A stretch of DNA of 47,542 nucleotides from Psychrobacter piscatorii (GTDB lineage Bacteria > Pseudomonadota > Gammaproteobacteria > Pseudomonadales > Moraxellaceae): the NCBI RefSeq assembly GCF_904846415.1, contig NZ_CAJHAR010000030.1, positions 1 through 47,542 on the forward strand. The letters run 5' to 3'. Shown piece after piece: positions 20,079-28,271 of this stretch (its first letter is position 1; each line of letters opens with the position of its first letter). Under the pieces are notes generated by a model. That model was not told where the DNA came from. It searched no databases and saw only the letters and a program-made list of their open reading frames with translations. Position numbers and translations under genes: made by a program.

Positions 20079-20249
20079 GACCCACCTAATTTTACGATAT
20101 GTCATCATCAAACCTTAAATTCTATTATCCTTATAACAAACATTATTAAGATATCACTACGATATTAATTTTGGTGATACGCACCGCGTTCATCTACTTG
20201 TGCTATATCAGCGCTATCCTCTTTTTGCTTTTGTCTTACAGGTCACGTT

Positions 20250-22283
20250 ATGAGTCAACTCAATCCCAAACAACAAGAAGCCATGCTCTACGTATCCGGC
20301 CCACTACTTGTGCTCGCAGGTGCTGGCTCCGGCAAGACCTCAGTGATCACGCGTAAAATTGCGTATCTGATTCAAGAGTGCGACATGCCAGCTGAGCGCA
20401 TTACTGCTGTGACCTTTACTAATAAGGCGGCACGTGAAATGAAAGCCCGTGTCAGCAAACTGCTCCCAAGCGAAAAAACGCGCGGTTTGACTGTATCGAC
20501 CTTTCACCAATTTGGTCTCCAGTTTTTGCGCTATGAGCTGATGCATACGCCACTAAAAGGCAACTTCTCTATCATGGACAGCGATGATAGTAAGCGCCTC
20601 TTGATGGAGCTGATGATGCGCGACAACTTAAGTGGTGCTGAAAGTCGTGAGCTGGTTGGTAAAGCGATCAAGATGATTTCTGATTGGAAAAACGATTTGA
20701 TCGAGCCTGACAAGGCGATGGAGACATTAGATGATCCAGAAGAGATGATTTTTGCGACCTTGTACGCACTTTATGAGCGTAACTTGCGTGCGTATAATGC
20801 GGTCGATTTTGATGATTTGATTGTACTGCCAACCAAAATCTTGCGTGAAAATAGAGAACTGCGAGACAAATGGCAGAACCGTATTCGTTATCTATTGGTC
20901 GATGAGTATCAAGATACCAATACCGCCCAGTATGAAATGATTAAGCATTTGGTTGGACCCCAAGGGCGCTTTACCGTGGTAGGTGATGATGACCAATCTA
21001 TCTATGCGTGGCGCGGGGCGAAGCCTGAAAACATGGCGCTGCTAAAAGAAGATTTCCCAAAACTAAAAATCGTCATGCTTGAGCAAAATTATCGCTCAAC
21101 CACCCGTATTTTGACCTCTGCCAATGCGGTCATTCTGAACAACGAGCATTTATTCGAGAAAAAACTGTGGTCCGACAAAGGTCAAGGCGAAAAAATCCGC
21201 ATCATCAACTGCCGTAATGATGATGATGAGTCCGAACGCGTTGCCAAAGAGATCGTCACCCATAAGCTACGTTTTGGTAATGAGTGGGAGCAGTATGCGG
21301 TGCTCTACCGTAGTAATTTTCAGGCACGTATGCTAGAAGCACAATTGCGCCAGTTGCAAGTGCCTTATAAGTTATCGGGCGGTCAGTCGTTCTTTGCCCG
21401 TAGTGAAATCAAAGATATCATGGGCTATCTGCGCCTGATATTAAATCCCGAAGATGACAGCGCGTTTTTGCGTATTATCAATACACCCAAGCGCGGTATG
21501 GGACCTGCCACGCTAGAGAAGCTTGGCTTGTTTGCACAAGAGCACAGCATCTCGCTATTGGCTTCTTGTACTCATGCCGGCTTGGCTCATGTGTTGCCAT
21601 CAAAAGCTTACGGCACAATAAAAGAGTTTGGCGAGTTCATCGAGCACTATACGCGTGAGCTGGACCAACACCCTGATCCTGTGCCGATCGTACGCCAAAT
21701 GATTGATGAGACGGGTTATATTGATTTTGTCCGTAGCGATGCCAAAACACCGCAGCAAGAAAAAAACCGTATTGATAATATCGATATGCTGTATACCAGT
21801 ATTCAGTCACTCATTAATCGCGCGGAAGAAGACGAAGATCGTACGATTGATACCATCATTCGTAAGCTGGTCTTGCTCGATATGCTCGAGCAACAGCAAG
21901 AAGAAGAGAATACCAACAAAGTCAATCTAATGACCTTGCATGCGGCAAAAGGCTTGGAGTTTGATTTTGTTTATATCATGGGGCTTGAGGAAGAGATGCT
22001 ACCGCATCGCAACTCTATCATGAGTGAGACAGTGGAAGAAGAGCGTCGTCTGATGTACGTGGGCATTACCCGTGCGCGGCGTGAGCTGACATTGACACTC
22101 GCGACCCAGCGCCGTGCTGGTGGCCAGATGCGCGTCACCTCAGAGTCACGGTTTTTGGACGAGCTACCTGAAGATCATGTTGACTGGCCCGCTAAGGCCA
22201 AAAAGAAAAAAGCGACCAAAGACCCAGAAGCGGTCGCTGATGAGTATTTGGCCAATATTCGCGCTTTATTGGGTAAGCGCTAA
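20250..22283 (+). CDS. rep: ATP-dependent DNA helicase Rep
   Basis: This 677-residue protein is a 3'-5' superfamily 1A helicase that helps restart replication forks and displace bound protein. Motifs appear in order: Q motif LNPKQQEAM, Walker A AGAGSGKT (residues 23-30), TFTNKAAREM, Walker B LLVDEYQDTN, VGDDDQSIYAWRGA, LEQNYRS, TLHAAKGLEFDFVYIMG and MYVGITRARRELTL. The length matches Rep rather than UvrD (about 720), and the C-terminal tail is short and lysine-rich. It probably forms its own transcription unit. Confidence 0.95.
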   Translation: MSQLNPKQQEAMLYVSGPLLVLAGAGSGKTSVITRKIAYLIQECDMPAERITAVTFTNKAAREMKARVSKLLPSEKTRGLTVSTFHQFGLQFLRYELMHTPLKGNFSIMDSDDSKRLLMELMMRDNLSGAESRELVGKAIKMISDWKNDLIEPDKAMETLDDPEEMIFATLYALYERNLRAYNAVDFDDLIVLPTKILRENRELRDKWQNRIRYLLVDEYQDTNTAQYEMIKHLVGPQGRFTVVGDDDQSIYAWRGAKPENMALLKEDFPKLKIVMLEQNYRSTTRILTSANAVILNNEHLFEKKLWSDKGQGEKIRIINCRNDDDESERVAKEIVTHKLRFGNEWEQYAVLYRSNFQARMLEAQLRQLQVPYKLSGGQSFFARSEIKDIMGYLRLILNPEDDSAFLRIINTPKRGMGPATLEKLGLFAQEHSISLLASCTHAGLAHVLPSKAYGTIKEFGEFIEHYTRELDQHPDPVPIVRQMIDETGYIDFVRSDAKTPQQEKNRIDNIDMLYTSIQSLINRAEEDEDRTIDTIIRKLVLLDMLEQQQEEENTNKVNLMTLHAAKGLEFDFVYIMGLEEEMLPHRNSIMSETVEEERRLMYVGITRARRELTLTLATQRRAGGQMRVTSESRFLDELPEDHVDWPAKAKKKKATKDPEAVADEYLANIRALLGKR

Positions 22284-22391
22284 CATCAACATTGGCAGTG
22301 CTAACGCCAAAAAGAACTGACTCGGCAAACGCTAACCCGACGTTTTGCCATTTGCTATTATTAACACTTTATAAAAGATATTGGAATCCTT

Positions 22392-23795
22392 ATGCCTACC
22401 TCGATGCCCGATCAGGAACGACCATCAGTGCTACCAGGAGATTATAATCCGGCTGAGTATAGTGCCGAATATAAACTGCTGTATTTGCAGGATTTGGTTG
22501 CTGATAAAGCATATGAGGCGATTACAGAGTTTTTAGAAAAGCAGTCTGAATATGAGATTGCCAACCTACTAGAGTCTTTCCCGACTCAAAACCGCCTACT
22601 CATCTGGGAGCAAGTGCCAGAGAGCATTAAAGGTGAAGTACTTGCTGAGCTCGAGTACGATACCCGCCAGCCATTATTAGAGAATATTTCTTCTCAAGAA
22701 ATCTCACTATTTACTCAAGATCTTGATGCCCAAGACATCTCTGAGATTTTGGATACTGTCACTGAGAGCGTACGTACCTCAGTCATGGCAACGCTCGATG
22801 AAGAAACACGCGTCCAAGTCAATAAACTTGATACGTATGATGACTGGGAAGTTGGGAGCTACATGGATCCTGATATTATCCAAATACGGGATGATATCTA
22901 TCTGGCGGACGTACAGGATTGGCTACGCGAAAACGAGGATCTACTCGATGACGAAAGCCAAGAGCTGCTCGTGGTCGATCAAAGCCAGCAATTACTTGGG
23001 CTATTGAGTCTGGTGGATCTGATTAAACATGACCAAAAAACGTTAGTGTCAGAACTGATTGATACGGCTATCACGATTAATGATCGCCTGGATATCCAAG
23101 ATGCCGCGGCGATTTTTCGCTCAGAAGATATCCGCTTTGCCCCCGTGACGAACAGCTATGGCGAGCTGGTTGGGCAGTTAAATGGCGAAGACATCATGGA
23201 GATTATCCAAGATGATGTCGACAGCACTATGAAAAACCTTGCTGGTGTTAGCCAAGATGAAGAGTTATTCGCGCCTATTCTAACCAGTGCTAAAAGCCGT
23301 AGTGTCTGGTTGGGCATTAACCTCTGCACCGCGCTTTTAGCAGCAGCAGTGATTGGACAGTTCGAGGAAGTGTTGGCAGAAGTGGTGGCGCTAGCGATAT
23401 TGATGCCAGTGGTCGCCAGTATGGGCGGTATTGCAGGCTCGCAAACCTTGACAGTCGTTATCCGCGGTATGGCAATGGGTCAAATCGGTGGTTCTAACCG
23501 AGTCTGGCTCCTTAATAAAGAGCTGTGGGTTGGAGCGATAAACGGTATCATTTGGGCGATAATAATGGCATTTATTGCCCAATTATGGTTTCATGACATC
23601 AAAATTAGTGCTGTCATTGGCTTTGCCATTGCGATCAACATGACTGCGGCTAATGTCTCGGGAATTAGTATACCGCTGATGCTAAAACGTATGAATATCG
23701 ATCCTGCGTTATCAGCCTCAGTGATTCTAACCACTGTTACAGATATTGTCGGTTTTATGTCATTTTTAGGCTTGGCGAGTGTGTTAATACTCTAG
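22392..23795 (+). CDS. mgtE: Magnesium transporter MgtE
   Basis: This 467-residue protein has the three parts of MgtE: an N-terminal superhelical domain (about 30-130), a pair of CBS domains (about 135-260) that sense cytosolic Mg2+, and a C-terminal channel of about five helices (from 285). ASMGGIAGSQTLTVVIRGMA is the conserved pore signature. The N-terminal and CBS parts are very acidic, as expected for Mg2+-dependent gating. GGAA precedes the ATG. It lies 108 bp after rep in the same direction. Confidence 0.94.
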   Translation: MPTSMPDQERPSVLPGDYNPAEYSAEYKLLYLQDLVADKAYEAITEFLEKQSEYEIANLLESFPTQNRLLIWEQVPESIKGEVLAELEYDTRQPLLENISSQEISLFTQDLDAQDISEILDTVTESVRTSVMATLDEETRVQVNKLDTYDDWEVGSYMDPDIIQIRDDIYLADVQDWLRENEDLLDDESQELLVVDQSQQLLGLLSLVDLIKHDQKTLVSELIDTAITINDRLDIQDAAAIFRSEDIRFAPVTNSYGELVGQLNGEDIMEIIQDDVDSTMKNLAGVSQDEELFAPILTSAKSRSVWLGINLCTALLAAAVIGQFEEVLAEVVALAILMPVVASMGGIAGSQTLTVVIRGMAMGQIGGSNRVWLLNKELWVGAINGIIWAIIMAFIAQLWFHDIKISAVIGFAIAINMTAANVSGISIPLMLKRMNIDPALSASVILTTVTDIVGFMSFLGLASVLIL

Positions 23796-23921
23796 TGAAT
23801 TGCTGGATGATAAAGTATCCAATAGAAATATAGCATTGCTATTTATATAGCATTGTTGTTTATACAATTTTGTTGAATGGTCTTAATTTATAAAACTTCT
23901 AAATCGTTAAGTGAGTGTGTT

Positions 23922-24386
23922 ATGCAAGCTGTACAAGTGAAAGTGGTCAACCCTAAAATTACTGAAGATGAAGCATTTTCTTTGCCAACTCGTGCCACCG
24001 ATGGCAGTGCGGGTATCGACTTACGTGCTTGTATTGATGAGCCCTTAACGATCAAAGCCGGCGAAACTCACTTGATAGGTACGGGCCTCGCCGTTTATAT
24101 TCAAGACCCTAATTATGCCGGTATGATTCTGCCGCGCTCGGGACTTGGCCATAAGCATGGCATCGTCTTGGGTAACTTGATTGGGCTGATTGATGCCGAT
24201 TATCAGGGTGAGCTGATGGTTAGCATCTGGAACCGTAGCGAGAATGATTTTATTCTCAATCCAAGCGATCGCATGGCACAGTATATCGTGGTGCCTGTTG
24301 CTCGTCCTGAGTTCGAGGTGGTTGCAGAATTCAGTGATGAAAGCGTGCGCGGTGCTGGCGGATTCGGGCATTCGGGTCGTCAGTAA
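23922..24386 (+). CDS. dut: dUTP diphosphatase
   Basis: Trimeric dUTPase hydrolyses dUTP to dUMP and so keeps uracil out of DNA. All five family motifs are seen: [37 protein letters not shown] and the C-terminal [10 protein letters not shown] that closes over the active site. The frame extends upstream to 23877, but starting at the ATG at 23922 gives 154 residues, close to the usual 151. The order dut-algC-argB matches that in pseudomonads. Confidence 0.96.
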   Translation: MQAVQVKVVNPKITEDEAFSLPTRATDGSAGIDLRACIDEPLTIKAGETHLIGTGLAVYIQDPNYAGMILPRSGLGHKHGIVLGNLIGLIDADYQGELMVSIWNRSENDFILNPSDRMAQYIVVPVARPEFEVVAEFSDESVRGAGGFGHSGRQ

Positions 24387-24550
24387 CCATTCATTGGCAA
24401 GTAAGTTTCAGACAGCGACTTAGATCGTCACTAAGCTAAATCGTCACCAAGATAGCGACTAGGATTTATCTGTTTACATTAATAGAATATTGCGCTGTCC
24501 ATTTTCTATTCATAATCACCTATTTATCACGTCAATAAGGAGAATAAGCC

Positions 24551-26428
24551 ATGCCATCTTTTGCGGCGCAGCAATCCTTATTTCGTGCTTATGACATCCG
24601 TGGTACAAACACGCATTTCACCGATGAGTTTGTACAAGCGCTCGGCCATCGTTTTGCTCAGCTCTATGGCTCTCAACGCAGCCAATTAACAAGAAATAGC
24701 GATACCAGTACCAGTATTGATACCAATGTGATTACCGCTATCGATAGCAATGCCGATACGCCCATAGACACTACGCAAAATACTGGCGTTGACGATGTTA
24801 GTGTTAAAAATATCGTCGTTATTGGCTATGACATGCGTCATGGCAGCGAATCGATTGCACGTACACTCGCTACTGTATTGAATCAGCAAGGTTTATGTGT
24901 TATTCAGCTTGGTCTTGTTACCACACCCATGATGGCATTTTGGGCAAAGCGGTATCAAGGTCATGGCATTATTGTAACCGCCAGCCACTCTGCCAAAGAC
25001 ATATTGGGTATCAAGTGGTTGGTCAATCATAAATCTCCCAGTAATGTAGAGATACGAACCCTGTATCAACAATTAATCTCTCATACTCATTACTCATCTA
25101 AAAAACAGGTCGAGCAAGCAACCTTCTCAAAATCAGACTTACACCATATAAATATTAGCAGCAATACTGAATTATCTAGAACCTTGCTTAAAGAACTACC
25201 TGCCAAGCAAGTGGCAGACGTCTATATCGCGGCTATCGAGCAAGTCTTTTGTCAGTTGCCTCAGGATAATCAGACAGCACCTACAAACAACCAAAAAACA
25301 GCATCTAAGCTTGATTTGGTTGTGGTCATTGACTGTATGCATGGTGCCACTGGCAACATCACTCAGCGCTTATTTGACCGTTTTTGCCAGCGCGTCATTG
25401 TGCTCAATGACACGCCAGATGGCAGTTTTCCTCTTGGTAATCCTGATCCAGCCGAGCCCAACCGTCTAACAGCGTTGCAGCAAGCTGTCGTTTCTCATCA
25501 TGCCGATATTGGTTTGGCATTTGATGGTGATGGTGATCGTTTGATGATCGTTGATAATAACGGCAAAGTGGTCATGCCTGATCACCTACTCTACTTGTTA
25601 GCACGCATTGCCATCATAGAGCGTCCTGATTCTTTGACCAGCTCCTTAGCGTCTGAGGTGCTATTTGATATTAAATGCGCGCATCATCTGCCAAAGCTAC
25701 TGGCGGATCTTGGCGCGATGCCAGTGATTAGTAAGACTGGTAGCAGCTTTATGCGCCAACAGGTACAGCATCCTGATAGTCAAATTGTCTTTGCAGGTGA
25801 GCTATCAGGGCATTTTATTTTTAATGATGGCCGCTTTATCCCTTATGATGATGCCATATATGCCGCATTACGCTTACTGCATTGGTTTGCTAAGTCTCGT
25901 AATATCTCAGATGATAAAAATGCGCTATCAGATATTCTTCAACGCTTGCCAGCCATGGTCAGTACGGCTGATCATTATTTGCCGATGCCGCAGACTGCTA
26001 GGACAGATTGCTCAATCATGGAGCAATTAACGAGGGTTTGTACCTACTTGCAAGACCTAGCGAGCGTAACTACTCATGCTGATTTGTTTGACATTTCTGA
26101 TTCCCGACTAGACGCCGTTAATCTACCAGCTGCTATATGTGAGTCACCAGTCTGTACTTGCTCCACTGTCAGATCACATATAGCCGTCGAACAAGCCAAA
26201 TCTTTATTGCCAGCCGGAACCAAACTGAGCTGCATTGATGGCGTCCGCTTGGATTTTGCACACGGATTTGGCGTATTGCGTCAATCAAATACCAGTAATA
26301 GCCTGACTGCACGCTTTGCTGGTGACAGCATGGATGACCTGAAAGACATTCAAGCGACCTTTGCCGCGCTGTGTCGCCCATTTAATGCAGAGCTGGCAAC
26401 ACAGATTGTCGCCATGCCTGCTGAATAA
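24551..26428 (+). CDS. algC: AlgC-type phosphomannomutase/phosphoglucomutase, divergent
   Basis: This alpha-D-phosphohexomutase interconverts hexose 1- and 6-phosphates for polysaccharide and LPS precursors. FRAYDIRGTN marks the N terminus, the metal-binding loop is DGDGDR (about 325-330) and the sugar-binding loop is GELSGHFIF. The catalytic serine should be S145 in TASHSAKDILGIKW; the family normally has SHNP here, so N and P are replaced by S and A. At 625 residues it is far longer than the roughly 460 usual. A polar Thr/Asp/Asn-rich insert lies at about 43-86, and others interrupt domain 1 and the C-terminal part. AAGGAG precedes the ATG. The name rests on homology and on the dut-argB context. 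Confidence 0.88.
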   Translation: MPSFAAQQSLFRAYDIRGTNTHFTDEFVQALGHRFAQLYGSQRSQLTRNSDTSTSIDTNVITAIDSNADTPIDTTQNTGVDDVSVKNIVVIGYDMRHGSESIARTLATVLNQQGLCVIQLGLVTTPMMAFWAKRYQGHGIIVTASHSAKDILGIKWLVNHKSPSNVEIRTLYQQLISHTHYSSKKQVEQATFSKSDLHHINISSNTELSRTLLKELPAKQVADVYIAAIEQVFCQLPQDNQTAPTNNQKTASKLDLVVVIDCMHGATGNITQRLFDRFCQRVIVLNDTPDGSFPLGNPDPAEPNRLTALQQAVVSHHADIGLAFDGDGDRLMIVDNNGKVVMPDHLLYLLARIAIIERPDSLTSSLASEVLFDIKCAHHLPKLLADLGAMPVISKTGSSFMRQQVQHPDSQIVFAGELSGHFIFNDGRFIPYDDAIYAALRLLHWFAKSRNISDDKNALSDILQRLPAMVSTADHYLPMPQTARTDCSIMEQLTRVCTYLQDLASVTTHADLFDISDSRLDAVNLPAAICESPVCTCSTVRSHIAVEQAKSLLPAGTKLSCIDGVRLDFAHGFGVLRQSNTSNSLTARFAGDSMDDLKDIQATFAALCRPFNAELATQIVAMPAE

Positions 26429-26493
26429 CGGCATTAAACCTGTATCGATTAAATATGCTAAAAAGAACAACCCCTTTAAAACCCGCCCTTTAG

Positions 26494-27405
<912 letters not shown>

Positions 27406-27429
27406 TTGACCTAAAAACAGGAATCAGTC

Positions 27430-27513
27430 ATGTCTCTTCCGCTATGGTCTTTACTATTTATATTAGAAAGTGTCTATTGTTGGTGGATCATTGGCTATGG
27501 CGGCGCAAAATAG
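27430..27513 (+). CDS. Small hydrophobic ORF (27 aa) behind argB
   Basis: AGGA at 27418-27421 lies seven bases before this ATG. The product MSLPLWSLLFILESVYCWWI followed by IGYGGAK has one hydrophobic segment and then stops at TAG (27511-27513). The same frame stays open after the TAG and continues into the next small ORF, so this may be the first half of a 78-residue protein broken by a nonsense codon, or one of two tiny membrane proteins. I do not recognise a family. Confidence 0.45.
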   Translation: MSLPLWSLLFILESVYCWWIIGYGGAK

Positions 27514-27537
27514 GTAGAAGGCTGGAAGTCCTTTTTT

Positions 27538-27666
27538 ATGATTGACTGGTTTGCCCTTGATTGGACAGCGGAGCAAATCCGCCTCTATGTGCTCATTATT
27601 TGGGGCTTTGGTGTGATTTGGTTTATTGTTGGCGTTATTAAGCCCGAGCTAAGATTTAATTATTAG
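27538..27666 (+). CDS. Small membrane protein ORF (42 aa), in frame with the preceding one
   Basis: GGAAG (27524-27528) lies nine bases before the ATG. The product begins MIDWFALDWTAEQIRLYVLI and has a single membrane helix (about residues 17-35) followed by VIKPELRFNY. It stops at 27666 just where the terminator hairpin begins. It is exactly in frame with the 27-residue ORF upstream, with one TAG between. The well-formed helix and the ribosome site suggest it is expressed. The function is unknown. Confidence 0.5.
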   Translation: MIDWFALDWTAEQIRLYVLIIWGFGVIWFIVGVIKPELRFNY

Positions 27667-27690
27667 CTCGGGCTCTTTATGCCCGTTTTT
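27641..27690 (+). terminator. Terminator region with two alternative hairpins
   Basis: AGCCCGAGCT (27641-27650) pairs perfectly with AGCTCGGGCT (27665-27674). Alternatively CGGGC (27669-27673) pairs with GCCCG (27681-27685), followed by five T (27686-27690). The two stems share bases and exclude each other. The region ends the plus-strand argB unit and meets the converging ArsC-like gene, whose stop is at 27689. Confidence 0.7.
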
Positions 27691-28060
27691 AACCAAACAC
27701 ACGCTCAAACTCTGCTTCATCAAACCCGCATAATAATATCGGCTGATCTTTATCTGCCAACTGACCTTCTACAATCGGACGTTTAATCATACTAGTGTTT
27801 TCTATTAGTAACGCTATCGCAGCGTCTACGCTGTCATCGGCTGCTTGCTTTTGGCTCTCCTCTAACTTGCGCCATGTCGTTCCACGCTTATTGAGCACTT
27901 TATCAATCCCTAGCTCATTTACCCAGCGCTGTACTGTTTCTTTATCGATACCTTGTTTTTTATAATCATGAAATTCATAGCTGACGCCCAGCTCGTCTAG
28001 CTTAGTAAACGCTTTTTTCATTGTGCTACAAGACTTGATACCATAAATGGTGATGGTCAT
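27689..28060 (-). CDS. ArsC/Spx-family protein (YffB-like)
   Basis: This 123-residue protein has the thioredoxin-like fold of the arsenate reductase/Spx family. The active-site Cys11 is in IKSCSTMKKAF; the second cysteine of a CxxC pair is replaced by Met. Further family blocks are YEFHDYKKQGID, LNKRGTTWRKL and MIKRPIVEG. It resembles E. coli YffB, a single-cysteine member of unproven reductase function, more than true arsenate reductases, and no ars genes lie nearby. GAGGAG precedes the ATG at an ideal distance. Confidence 0.88.
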   Translation of the reverse strand: MTITIYGIKSCSTMKKAFTKLDELGVSYEFHDYKKQGIDKETVQRWVNELGIDKVLNKRGTTWRKLEESQKQAADDSVDAAIALLIENTSMIKRPIVEGQLADKDQPILLCGFDEAEFERVFG

Positions 28061-28271
28061 GGTGACTCCTCATAAATATTCATTAATTTGTCTATTATAC
28101 CTAAGGCTGACTGGATATAGAAAATACCTCACTTTTAATCGTCAAACCTAATAAGCAACTACATCATATCGTCGCAATTTTCGCCAAATTACGCTATGCT
28201 ATGGCATTGTCAAATTCCACCTATTTTGATCCGTATTAAATAAATCAGTATCAACCAATTTCGAGCCGACT

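Larger units (their letters stand above)
19449..20249. other. 800-bp divergent intergenic region between nuoA and rep
   Basis: No convincing gene is seen. It holds candidate promoters for both directions (separate entries) and a direct repeat AACTGTCATT at 19551-19560 and 19581-19590, whose starts are 30 bp apart. If the promoter at 19788-19816 is used, the nuo transcript has an untranslated leader of about 330 nt. Confidence 0.6.

Noticed and set aside
27689..28060. Arsenate reductase of an arsenic-resistance operon
   Set aside because: Only one active-site cysteine is present and no ars regulator or pump lies nearby; the YffB-like subgroup fits better.
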